Below the pieces are notes generated by a model. It had not been told where the DNA came from, searched no databases, and was given only the letters and a program-made list of their open reading frames with translations. Of a DNA stretch of 64,000 bases, positions 25,001 to 36,790 are shown piece after piece. A program made the translations under genes and the position numbers. The stretch's first letter is position 1; every line of letters begins with the position of its first letter. This DNA is from Ricinus communis (Eukaryota; Streptophyta; Magnoliopsida; Malpighiales; Euphorbiaceae), in assembly GCF_019578655.1 (NCBI RefSeq), contig NC_063262.1, positions 8,997,582-9,061,581 on the forward strand, written 5' to 3'.

Positions 25001-25932
25001 ATCCTTCAGGTTCTGCGTGGTCAAAATTCTGTGTGACCATTAATATTATTTTAAGATTTTGATTCTCTCATAATGTTTTATTTGTTTACTGAAACACACT
25101 GGCTGCACCTTTGGTCGAATTATGTGGGCATCCTAAGCATACTACTGTATCTCGTGATTTCCGAAAGTGCGATTGAATAGCATATTTCTTAGGTTTTATA
25201 AAGAGGCATTATCTCTTCTACTTGTGGTCAAGCATCAATAACATTTGACTAATTGCACTTTATGAATTAATATAGGGACCCCATTTTGTATATTTTTCTA
25301 TCTAACTCCATTCCAAACGTGCTCTCCATATGCATTATCTTTTGAGTGCCTGTGATAGCAAGCTAATGAAATACCTTTAATCAGCCTGTGGTTAGAAATC
25401 TTCTTTCCATTGGTGTAGGTATGAAATTCTATTTAAAACATGTGGTACAACTTTATGAGAATATGATATTTCTATGCCTTTGCATTTTTCTCAAAGCAGT
25501 AAATAGTAGAGCATTAGCAGTTGCTTATATGATACATATTTTGCATGGGATATGCTGAACTACTGGTTTCCTCTCGAGTACTTAACAAAAAGTTTACTGC
25601 CAAAACTAGAGAAGGATAAGCCTTGTAGAAAGGGTTTATCTCCAACAGTATTTATTTCCATAAAGTGACTGCAGTTAATTGAACAGAGATGAAGGTTAAG
25701 AAAGAAACTTATATTTTTAATAACAGATTGTTGGAATATGTGGCAGGGAATAATTTACAGTCTCTTGGATAAAAAAGAGGAAGCTGCAGAACAGTTCGAG
25801 ACGTACCGTAGTCTTCTGCCTGAAGACTTTCCTCAAAGAGGATTTCTCGATGATGTTGTATTGGCAGCAAAAACCGAATCCAAAGAACGGTTTCGAAAGG
25901 AGTTTGAAGATGAATTTTCTTACAGGAAGTGA
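22047..25932 (+). CDS. Chloroplast TPR protein (SLOW GREEN 1 / chloroplast-lumen-common family)
   Basis: Four exons: 22047-22691, 24462-24608, 24860-24940 and 25747-25932, with GT-AG junctions at each step and an open frame; the product is about 352 aa. Residues 1-75 are rich in Ser, Thr and basic residues, like a chloroplast transit peptide. A hydrophobic stretch (VLISVLGAFIFMGSFGF) ending in PSLALPAQ follows and suits a thylakoid signal or a membrane anchor. From about residue 125 come helical TPR-type repeats, for example MEALKVVVYGKIRKGKTKEA, the block starting VEWRLLEALCWEMMGQFSKA, GRLEEGLKNFQDLV and GIIYSLLDKKEEAAEQFETY. Plant relatives are chloroplast TPR proteins needed for normal plastid development. 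The exact partner is unknown. The first intron (1.8 kb) holds a 77-bp duplication and a 14-G run. Confidence 0.88.
23442..23596 (+). repeat. Two-copy 77-bp tandem repeat in intron 1
   Basis: Both copies share gttctgtttcttattctc and end in catcag, with several substitutions between them. Confidence 0.75.
24224..24237 (+). repeat. Run of 14 G
   Basis: Homopolymer G inside an intron; the length may be unreliable in assembly. Confidence 0.8.
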
Positions 25933-26875
25933 AGGGCCAGCCTCTCTCATCTTATATTCCGCTGACGAATGCTTTTAGCTGGAAGGTTGCCATCCTTTGA
26001 AAATGTAATCTACTGGGATGACTGATGAGAAAATTTCGGAAATTAGATTTTACTTTTTTCCCTTTAATTTTTTTCTATATGGGAATATACAAAGCAGTGA
26101 ACAGAAGCATGCCTGATTTTACAGTTAGTGTGGTTGCACACTGGGATTGGCATTTGATATATTTGAGCATTCAAAGTATTAGTTAGGAGTAAGGTTTTGT
26201 ATTACTTTCTCAAACAGAAATAGGAGCAACCATGTGGAGGAAATATATAATTATTTCAGTTATGGATCAAAGAAAGAAAGTTGAGTAGGAAATTTGTAGC
26301 AGTGTTTGACAATTTCCTATATTTCCCATATACCATATTTCTTGCATTTTTATGGTTGAATTCTTTGTTAAGAAATAAAATAATCTTTTAGTTTCTTCTT
26401 TTATATATCCTGCAATTTTATTTTTTTTCAATTAAAATCTGCAATGTCTTTATCCTAACAAAAGTTTCAAGTCTAAACTGTCTTTAATCTAACTCAAGGT
26501 TCAAGTTTAAACTATTTTTAGCCTAACCGAATTTAAATTTAACAGTAATACTTTGAACTTTCTCAAATTTAAATTTAAGGGTAATAGTTTAAATTTTTTT
26601 CTTCAGTTTAATTAAAAAAAAAACTGCAATATGGATAGATATTTTATGTAAGGTAAAATTACTAAATTGTTATTGTTATTTAGGTGTTAAAATCTGAATA
26701 GCCAGAAAATAAAATTTTAAATCCTGAATGGTTTACCGAATATAAATAAAAGAAAAAAATAAGAATAAGAATAAGTTTTAACGTTGCAGTTGCAGACAAA
26801 ATCCTTGGCTAGTAGGTAGTTAGTTAACTTATAGAGTTAAAAGAGCCAAGGCAATCCACAACATTCTCTGAAAAC
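25933..26875 (+). other. 3' UTR and intergenic spacer between two plus-strand genes
   Basis: No gene seen. Repeated AT-rich words with tttaaatttaa occur at 26460-26620. Confidence 0.55.
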
Positions 26876-28891
26876 ATGTCTCTAGAAACAACCTCAACTC
26901 TGAGTCTCAAATCCGGTTTTCCATTCAACCGCCGGCTCATCACTTCCACAAACGCTTTTCCTCCGTTTAACCACCACCACCACCACCACCGTGGCAGCTC
27001 ACATCGGTTAATATCATCGTTTCCATTTCGCGCCAAAAATGTTAACCGCCAACTAACTAAAATTCCCGCTGTTCTGGAGAGGGAGAGTGCGGTGACGCAT
27101 GAACAATCTGATCCGCCAGTGAGAATAGTGGCACTCGTCGGCGAAGGAAGCGTTAGCCCTCTAAAATGCGCCACATGGGAGGAGGTTATGCTACATACTG
27201 TAAGTAGTTTCAGTTCTTCTTTTTATATATATAATTAAAAGAAATGATAGAAGTGCAAAGTTAAAAGAAACTGTTACAATTTTTTTTGTTTAATATTTTT
27301 TATTATATCACCCCTAAACATAATATCTAAAATTCCAGTTTCGATAGTTTATTTTTCTTTTTCATTAGAATGTTTTTACTGATTTCTTGTTTTATCATTT
27401 GGAATGTCTCAAAATGCAAGAATTCAATTCAATTCAATTTCATATAGTCGATTTTCATGTTTGGAAAGCTAATGTTTAACAGAAATTTAATTGTTTCATA
27501 GAACTCAAGTTCTTTCATATGATTTATTCAAAGCACAAGATGGTAACTTGACATCTTTGATAGATTTTATATGATTTTTGTGTAAACAGGCAAAGAGGTT
27601 GAAATGGGTTGATGAAGGGTATGAAATGCATGTGTTCACTGATAAACTATTTCAATCTAATGACGGAATTGAGCAGCTAGAAAGGGCATTGACGAGGGCA
27701 GATATATTGCTAATAGTTTCGATTTCAAATCAAGATTCAGTCAAGTGGATCCAGACAAATAGTAAAGTTGTACCAAACATAATCTGCTTTGACTCCTCTC
27801 TAAGTTTGGCAAATAAGCTAGGTGGATCTTATGTTGAGAATGAAACTAATGGAACCTTATTTGGGAAATTAATCGGAATTTCTCAGTCTAAGAAAACCAA
27901 TGATGCGACGGAGGTAGAGAAAACTGTATCTGAAGCATGGAATCGGCATAATTCAGATGACATAAGGTTCTGTTTGCTAGTTATAATCAATGCTTATATT
28001 AGACCAGTACCAATCCTGAAGAACCTAAGATCAAAGGGTTTTTCCACCCTCAACTGCATGGTTAAGAACTGTGGACGTCAGATACTAAACTGCCTATTGG
28101 ATCCTAACTGCAGGAAAGCTTTACAATGTTTAAATAACTGCAGCCCTGTTGATCAAGTGTGTAATTATCGGTGTATTGCTTCTTATGAAAGTCCGAACCT
28201 AGAGGCATTTTCTCTATGTGTACTGCAGAAAAACAATTGTCTTGAGTTAGATGCAAAGATTCCTGAAAGGCCTTTTGTGCATCCCATGGATAAGTTCTTG
28301 GGGAAGGACCTCAGTCATGAGGTTGCAGAGGATCTTTTTGTGGGTTGGTTGGGGACTATGGATTGGAGTTGGCGTGTTGTGGCAGGACAGAACCCAGCTT
28401 ACGATCAATTTCCATGCCAGTACCAATTGTTCTATAGGGGAAAGGCAAAAGGATCGTTCTGGTATGAGCCAGTTTTCCAGGTTCAGACACTGGAGGGAAA
28501 ATTGGTCTGGAGAAGAAGGAAATATCGTGTCAAGAGAGGCAAAGTTCCAGGAACATTTTTCTTCAGTGTATTAGATAATGGTGTTGTTTCAAATGAGTTT
28601 TGGACAATTGTAGATGTAGCTGATAATTTTAGCTGGGGTTTATTTCATTATAGTGGGGCTGCTAGAGTTGCGGGACAGTCATATACAGGTGCTGTGCTTG
28701 TTAGTCCAGATGGTGCATACCCAAATGAGAAGGAGAGGAAGAGAATGGCTTCTGCCCTGGACAAGTGTGGAATTGAAGAATGGGAGCTATATACAGTTGA
28801 TAATTGTTCGTGCCAAGGGGCTCCTCTAGGAATTCCAGAGGGCTCAAGTTTGCATTCTACAATTGCTTTTAAAGATGAAAAATGGAAATGA
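26876..28891 (+). CDS. VDR: Violaxanthin de-epoxidase-related protein, chloroplastic (VDR)
   Basis: Two exons, 26876-27199 and 27590-28891, joined at HT|AKRLK by a GT-AG intron; the product is 541 aa. Residues 1-60 form a Ser- and Arg-rich transit peptide with a run of six His encoded by a CCA repeat. A region of unknown fold follows. At about residues 264-335 lies a Cys-rich segment (CMVKNCGRQILNC, DPNCRKALQCLNNC, QVCNYRC), then a lipocalin-like domain (DLFVGWLGTMDWSWRVVAGQ through FQVQTLEGKLVWRRRKYRV to FHYSGAARVAGQSYTGAVLV). Order and spacing are those of VDE. The Glu-rich C-terminal tail of true VDE is missing: the protein ends KDEKWK, as in VDE-related proteins. True VDE converts violaxanthin to zeaxanthin in the thylakoid lumen; the substrate of VDR is not established. 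The Cys pattern is intact and no disruption is seen. Confidence 0.92.
26971..26990 (+). repeat. CCA trinucleotide repeat coding for poly-His
   Basis: A short run of CCA units in the transit peptide region of the VDR gene. Confidence 0.8.
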
Positions 28892-30413
28892 GCCAGTTTG
28901 TAAATACACCTAAATGCTTCAAATTCTGCCATGGTATCCATAACAATTAGACTGGTAGATGAAGAAGGCAGTGCAGCATGAATAGATATATCAGGGTGTT
29001 TTACTTCAAATTGGTGATTATGCTTGTTGGTCAAAACTGTGACTAGTCATTCAGAAATTGCGCAACAGATATGTTTTATTAGCTGTACATAACAGAAGCA
29101 TTGAAATGAAATTTAATAATATAGAAACTTTTGGCTGAGCTTAACAGTGCGAAGCTTTTGTTGTTTAGATCTTTTTATGTCTATGTTATGATTAGCAAAG
29201 GGGATTTGTAATGTTCTAATTTCCTATAAAGCTACCTTTAACAATGGAGTTGGCAGGTTTTGATGTGTGGCTGGAGACTATAACATTACACTTACGGAGA
29301 ATGTCTTCAAGTGCACATGTAGAATAGAGGTTTTTGCAAGGAACACGGAAAACTCTGACTTCAGTTATATAAATTTTTGCTGGATTAAAGGGTTGAAAGA
29401 TGCGGGTGCTTATGTTGCGAGATTTTCTTTGGTGAACTTTTGCTGATTCAGATTTGGATCCTCTTATCTATCAATGATGTTGCTGGTGATTACGAGGTAG
29501 GAAACTGGGAGAGAGGATATGCCTTTCCTTCTAGTTGGTGTTGCATGCCAATTTGGATGGAAGGAATTGGCGGGGGCTTGTTAATTAGTTTCAATCCTAG
29601 AGATCATGTGTGGGGTGAAAGCCTTTTGGTTCTGAAAACCCAACTAATCCAACGTATTTTAGCTTCTGGGTTAGATGTTAATGTACCTTCATAATTAGCT
29701 GGGTGTAAATTAGCACTTATTCCACTATGAACTCTGTCATAAAGATTGCATCCACAAATGCAGTCTCATGGGCACCCAGTTCCTATACCATACTCCTTGT
29801 TCTTTTTCCCTTTTCCTTAGAAAAAAAAATGCCTATAAATAGTAAAAGAAAATCCAAAGACAATATATAACAGACCAATAATCTCGAGGCGCAAGGCCTT
29901 CCCTCATTCAACCAAACACATTAGACGAGACCAGAATATGATTTCCCAGTTATTCATATTCATGGAATTCTCAATCAATAGGTGGTCAGGCCTTACCGTA
30001 AAACAAACCATTTGGCAAAGGAAGCAAAATAAGACCAGGAAGGCAAAAATAAATATGCTGCAATTCGTTTGAGCGTTTCCATCTCCAAAACCGTTTGAGG
30101 TTAAAACTGTTTATTTGATTCAAAAGTAGCAATTCTGGTACAGAGAAGAAAAAAAAATTGATGCCAATTGTTAAAATCATGCTGAAATTAAAGCCATAGG
30201 CCGCTACTATTTCACTTCTAAGCATTGAAAAGAAAAAGGACCTTAGCGGCGCATATGATCATGGCTTATATTCACAAGGTTCTTCCATCAGTTATATGCA
30301 TGTATACTAAGTGGTTAATGATCTTTTGTCAAAAAGATATGATATACCAATCAATCCAGGAGATATCTATGAGAGATGAGTAGGATGGTTGTTTGTCCTC
30401 GTCGCTGGGGCTT
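28892..30413. other. Intergenic region between convergent VDR and THG1 genes
   Basis: The two genes point toward each other here, so it should hold both 3' UTRs. The open frame at 29440-29694 lacks family resemblance and is not called. Confidence 0.55.
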
Positions 30414-33400
30414 CTAACCAAGGATGTCTGGGTGCTCCTTCCAAAAACTTTCCACAATTATGTCACAAAATTGTACGATTACCTTAGTCCTGAGATTTTT
30501 GGCGGATGCTCCATTCTCATGTATCACAATATCCTCCTGCATGCAAACAAATCTCAACTTCCAAAAGTAAAAAATAACAAGGTTTACCGTTAGTAGAAGA
30601 ATTGAGTTATAAGTACCAATGAAATTTTCTATTTCTAACATATAAGTAGAAACAATTCAAAACCCCTTCAAGACATCTAGAAAACATGCCAAAAATTCTA
30701 TTATGAAGGCAAATTGCCATGTATACCACATTCTGTCCTTCCATTTCTTGCAGTTGGCATTCTGAGTAATATAAAATCATCCTCCTTATCAACAAAGCAA
30801 AATAACACAGCAATCTTTCAAAAGGTTTAGTGTTTAATTTTCAATGGAGAAACATGACCAAATAATATCACACTCCATTCTTACTGCTCATCATCATTCT
30901 GAATGGGAAGAGGTGTGTGCAGAAAGTAGGAAAGCCATAAGAAGAAAGGACAATAAATAAAGTGAAAAGACTATATACGGTGATAGAAGGCAGGAAGACC
31001 ACACAGCAGGATGAGAAAAAAAAAAAAAAGCCAAGGTGACCATATGCCTGCCATAAATCACTTGTAAGCAAGACACTGGGGAGATTACATGCAAATCTAC
31101 ATGTTATTCGCCTAAGCAGTTATTGATGATCCTAGCTCCCAGGTTAACAATAGAGAAGTTAGTCATATGACCAAACACAAGGAAGCAAATGTGAAATCAC
31201 ATTCTTCCAAGTCTATTTTCTAAAGATTGTATGTATTGATTTTCTTGGAATGGTTACGTATAGCATATGACAAAGAGATACTGCAATGAGAATTTCTGAG
31301 TGAGGAAGAAAACCTTTACTCTAAAAACAGAGGAACCCTGACGAAAAATGAGTGGAAGATTGTTGTAGTCGATACCAAATTGTGCAAGTATTTCATTTTT
31401 CTCTCGTACTTGAGTACCCTGCAAAGCAAAAAAGTTTCTAAAATTTAATTGAGAGCTAACTTGTCCAGCGATTGCCAATCCCTATCGTATTTAAACACCA
31501 ATATCAGAACCACTGTTTACAAGTACAGTAGAACAGATATTACCATTTTTTTAAGGACAGAGGGAGAGAAGTCACACCTTTAAAGTACTTTGAGCATCAG
31601 TTTTGCTTTTTCCAGACTTAACAAGTGCCCAGAAACAAGTATTATACTGATTGTTGATGTGGCCTGCAAGAGTAGAGCCAAAGGACAATTATGATACTGT
31701 CACCCGGATTCTGCTCATGTTTAAAAAAATCAAATGCCCTGAAGCTTGAAAATTCACCAATACATTTTAGAAACCAATGTGTCTCCATTCAAATTTATTA
31801 ATTTAGTTAAGATTACTCACAATCAACTTGTCTCCAAGCCAGATAATCTTGAAGAATCTCAGATGATGGATAGCATATAGCCCTTCCATCAAAAGAGGGA
31901 GGATACTTCAGGTCTTTCTGTGGGAAGAAAGATTTCCAATTCATCACATACATAGAGGAGAAGAATGACACAATGACAGAAACAATATCACTGCACAAGC
32001 AATACCAAAAATAAATCTAATATGTAAGGAGCATATGACAGAGGACCAATTGCAAGCCAGAGATCAAGTACTTATCAGGATGTAATGACTAAAATGACAT
32101 GCTTGGAATTCAATAAAGATTATATTAATTCAAAAGAGAATTATTCAAAAGCATTTGTCTAAAGGAGAAACTAATTCAACTTCTGTATTATTCTTAAAAG
32201 AATAATCTCTGACCCTTATATTGTACAATGAATACTCAGAAAATCAATAATCCAAATATGTGTGTTTTCTAATTTACTTTATACTACAATCACCTGTCTC
32301 GGAAGGAAAATTGGGTAGAATACTGAAAAGATTTGTAGTTAATCCATAGAAGAGATTTCATGAAGAAGATTAGAAAGTTTTGATCCTACAGTAATTGCTT
32401 TAACATGAGTTGTTAATTAGGAAGATTACACAAACAACTAAGGACCCCTCACCCATAGATGACACACCATTTGTAATAGAAATATTTTTCTTCCAATTTC
32501 CCATGAGTAGCAGCCCAACTATATTTTCTTTAAAAAGGAAAAACATAAATGTATTCAAATTATAAGGCCCATAAAGTACAGAAAAGATACCTGGCTTGTC
32601 TGCTGTAAAATTTAGAGTCCTTCTTCAAAACAAAGCTGCAAATTGTACAACCAAACATATGAATATTGAATACACAAACAAGTCCAAATATAGACTATGT
32701 CATCAAGCACTCAAGGAATGGAAATGGCACAGGCAACGAAGAACATAAATTTATCACCTGTACTCATCACTGACACCATAAGCAAACACAACATCTTGAA
32801 ACTCTTTTAGTACAGCGACTGCGCATGAATTCATAAGGTTTAGAGCTTGCTCATCATTGGGCTTCTCAAATTCATGACCATCAGAAAACCTGCCACATAA
32901 AACAAACTGAATTTCTTGGCAAGATAGATAGGAAAGAAAACTTCAAGAGGCTTGAAACTGATAGAAAGAACAAGAATAATTGCACTTTACCTGTGAAAAT
33001 GGCACCCATCAATTCTAATTACAACCCAAGTAGATTGCAGCAGTTTGCTCTTGAATAGGAATGACCTAATATAATCAGGATTAACTTTGCCAATGTCTTC
33101 AGCAAAACCACCTAGCTCGATAAGAAGATTTTGGTGCCCATTCCAGAAGCATCTCCCAGCTATGTTCTCTGAATGGACTGTTATTGCCTTTCTCCGTAGT
33201 CTCCTGACAGGAGTACCGTTCTCCCTATACTTCACAATATCTTCTTCCTATAGTATTCTAACAAATGCCTCAGTTTAAAATATTAGAAGTAATAGGCATA
33301 AAATTTATGGATTCAAAACCATTTTAGCTTAACTATGAATTTGTTTTATGCCTAGGAAATAATTTATGCCAATTATTTTATACAAAATCAAAACTAATCC

Positions 33401-35474
33401 AAATAGGTATAGCCAAAGTGTTGGCAAAGCAAGAGATTAGCATAAGATCATGGCCCACGTAGAAGTCAAGTCCAAACCTACTAAATGAGTTTGAACTCTA
33501 GCATTGAGAAATTGGTCAAACATATTAAATAGCAATTAAGAAGTATACATAAATTAATAAAAGTGAAGATTACACTTTTAACATGTTAGTGCAAGCAACA
33601 TCTAAGTAGCGTAAGTTTTTCGACTAGACGTAACAAGGAGATGGCATGTACAGTTGGATACTTTTAAGCTACACCCAAGCCAATAGCAAGACTAAATATC
33701 AATTTAGCAAGACTGAGCAAAAAAATACATGAAAAGAATAAGCACAAGAAAACTTTTTTTTTTTTTTAATGAACAAAAAGACTATCTAAAACGTACGAGG
33801 ATGGGAAACTTTTCACATGACAATGTTGATGAAACATTGAAATTGTCAGATATCTTGAAAAACTCTCCAATAAAGAGTAACGAATAAAAAAGCATGCATT
33901 AGGAACATAATTATGCTTGAAAGAGAATGGAAATAACCTGTGTCATAAAAATACAAGATCCTTGACGAAACATTACATTGCAGTTATTGTAGTTGACACC
34001 AAACTGTAGATAGAGTAGGTCATGCTTCTCTTGCTTCTGAGTGCCCTGCAGAAATTGACAGGTGAAATCCATGTAAAATTAAATATTATATTTTAATGAC
34101 AATGCACAAGACATGCATGATCGTGAACCCAAATGATTCTAATACAAAAAGATAACTGAATCAAAGTATGCAAGCAAAACAGAAAAAGATGTCATAAGAA
34201 ATATCCACAAGAAAAAAGTATGAGAGGGGAAAATAGATAGATATGAGAGAGAGAGAGGGAGAACAAGAACCGACAAATATCACAGATTAGAGGGACATGA
34301 AATAGAAGGGAAAGAGTTCACAACTCAATATAAGAGTTTACTCAAAATAGCAAACTCGATCGTATGATCTCACATATATACACAAATGGTAACTTTTTAT
34401 CACATTTATCCATAGTAACTAGGACATTACAGGGAGGAGTAGAAAAAGAAATCAGAACCTTTAGAATTTCTTGTGCTTCTCTTTCAGTCTTCCCACTTTC
34501 AACCAGCTTCCAAAGACAAGTGTTATACAAGTTACTAACATGGCCTATGACAATACAAAACAAAAGAGATAAATTGCCTCCTATGTAATTAAAAAGCTCA
34601 TTTTCTTAAAACAATAACTTCCAGATCAATAAGTTAATGCAAAAACTTACAGTCCCTCTGTCTCCATGCAAGATATTCTTGGAGAACTTCTATTGATGCA
34701 CAAGGTATAACTTGTCCGTGAAACGAAGGAGGGTATCTCATCTCTCTTTGTGGGAAGTGTTTTTTCCATTTGGTGACATAAATGGAAGAAAAGAAAGACA
34801 CAACAAGGGATAGAATTTTACTGCAAATTCATTTTTTCAAAGCAACCAAACAATAATTACTCCATCTAAAACCCAGACATAAGATTTAAAGAGAAGAGAA
34901 AATATTTATCTTAAAAGAGTTCTAAACTGGCATTCACATGTTAAACACAACTAAAACAAAAACAAAGCTAGCTTTTAAAAATAACAATATAAAAGAACTC
35001 ATGGAAATAAACCTGGCTCGACGCTGGTAGAACTTTGTTTTCTTCTTGAAAACAAAACTGTCCATCAATCATATAAAAACACTATCACATTAATCTTTTC
35101 ACTTAACAAAACTTGAATTATAAACAATAGGAAATTAAAAAGAGAAAAAAAAAAAAACCTGTATTCATCACTGGAGCCATAAGAGAAAACAATGTCAGGA
35201 TACTCGCGTAGAACGCAAGTTGCACATTCATTCATCAATTTTAAACAATTCTCATCATTTGGCAGCTCGAATTCATGAACCTTAGAGAATCTTTAAAAGT
35301 GCCCAAAAAAAAAAGTACGAGATTAATATTTGCACAATTTTTTCGTAAAGAAAAAAAAATTAAGCTTTACCTTCTAAAATCATGGCCATCAATTCTTACA
35401 ACGATGATGTTAGGAAGCATGACCTCATCTTCAACCTCGTATGACTTCACATACTCATATTTACTGTTTGCCAT
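30414..35474 (-). CDS. THG1: tRNA(His) guanylyltransferase with tandem Thg1 domains, 13 exons
   Basis: Exons (minus): 35474-35371, 35290-35159, 35057-35013, 34820-34651, 34544-34459, 34045-33938, 33247-32991, 32889-32758, 32635-32591, 31990-31821, 31663-31578, 31418-31314, 30536-30414. All junctions are GT-AG and the frame stays open; the product is 520 aa. Thg1 adds the extra 5' G to tRNA-His, which histidyl-tRNA synthetase needs. The N-terminal copy (residues 1-~250) has RIDG with Asp29 and SDEY with Asp76-Glu77, the metal-binding positions by Thg1 numbering. The C-terminal copy (~270-520) has RIDG with Asp295 and SDEY with Asp342-Glu343. The second copy keeps the family motif HINNQYNT; the first has HVSNLYNT. 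Both have RQGS near the end. Plant Thg1 homologs are known to be double-domain proteins. The short last exon ends KEHPDILG. Confidence 0.93.
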
Positions 35475-36790
35475 TGCTCGTTTTGTTTTATTTTGGTTTT
35501 GTTTTGTTTTCTGTGTGTAAGTTCTTCTCATGCAACTTTAATCCAACACCTGGTCTGCATGAAATGAAGGTTATATATCCATTCAATCTCCAGTAAACAC
35601 ATAATGCAATGGGAAAAGGTGCTTTTCTTGCCCAAATATTTAGTCCAAGGAGTAATCCTTTGACTATTCTTAGAGACAAATAATCTTTTAAATTCCTCTG
35701 GTTAGAATTGTGTTCACAAAATCAAAAAGAATTAGCCCCACCACAATATTGTATATGCCAATAAAATAATTTGCTGATAATGTTCATTAATGCATTAAAA
35801 AGATAAACAATGTCCATTAAAAATAAATAAACAACTGTTACAGTTACTTCTTTTTACCCTTTGTTTCAAAAATTCCAGCCATCCACGTCACAGCAGTCAC
35901 TACCACCACCACCAACCATCATCAAATTGTCTACTACATTGTGTCAAAAATTAACAGACCAGACATATATTTCTTGACTAGCTCATAAAGTACATACGAA
36001 AGCAAACGGCAATAATAACTAAAAGAGTTCTTTTAAATGTCTGGAGAAGAGAACTGGAAAGACGATCAAAATGATATCAATAAACAGAATAATAGCATGT
36101 ACGTCATCCGTCAGAACAAATTATTTAGGTTATAGCACAGGGTCATACATTTCTTGTATCATTGGGCTCATTAGACTCGATGAAGACCTTCTGAGCTTGT
36201 TGAATCACAATGCACGACAATATTTATCCATAGTTGTCATAAAAAACAACTTCCAAAAGAACACTCTATTTCGGAGAAAGCAATCAGGATTGTAGAGCCA
36301 AAATATTATAACTGGAACATAAATCTCAAAAGACCAATAATTAAAAAAAAAAAAGTCATCTGGAGCAGAGTATTAATGTCACTAGAATTTATTGTGATGA
36401 CAAAAAAAGGAATGCACTGCTCATAAGCAAAATGAAAAAAAAGACACTGCCCAAGCACTGAAAATCCCTAAGGTCTACAGCATATAGCTTTGTCTACTAT
36501 GACAGGAAAGAAGTTTACCCTGATAAATAATAGGCAAAAGCAAGCACAGTCGACGATGATCTTACAAAATTCAAAAGCCTTTCCTTAACAACCTGGCTAG
36601 CTTCTGTAGGCAGAACATGAGGATCCAGCACTCTGCACTACAGTAACCTCCCAAAAACACCACAGCCACCACACACCTCTCCTCCTCTAACACCACCAGC
36701 CACCAGACGACTCAGTTTCAGTTTCTGACTACCAATCCGACGACGGACATATCTATCTTCATTCTCACGCGTGCCAAGTATGTATCGGCT
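35475..36790 (-). other. Upstream region of THG1
   Basis: The stretch up to about 35700 may be 5' leader. A GC-richer island at 36590-36800, with CCA/CAC-rich text, could be a non-coding first exon or promoter; no protein is readable there. Confidence 0.35.

Noticed and set aside
26971..26990. Six consecutive His codons, like an engineered tag
   Set aside because: It is a CCA repeat within a natural transit peptide, with no vector sequence nearby.
28648..29034. Minus-strand open frame of 128 codons over the end of the VDR gene
   Set aside because: It is antisense to the conserved lipocalin domain, which fully explains the sequence; the translation has no family resemblance.
29440..29694. 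Open frame of 84 codons after the VDR gene
   Set aside because: No domain, poor start context and position in the 3' flank of a complete gene; the overlap looks accidental.
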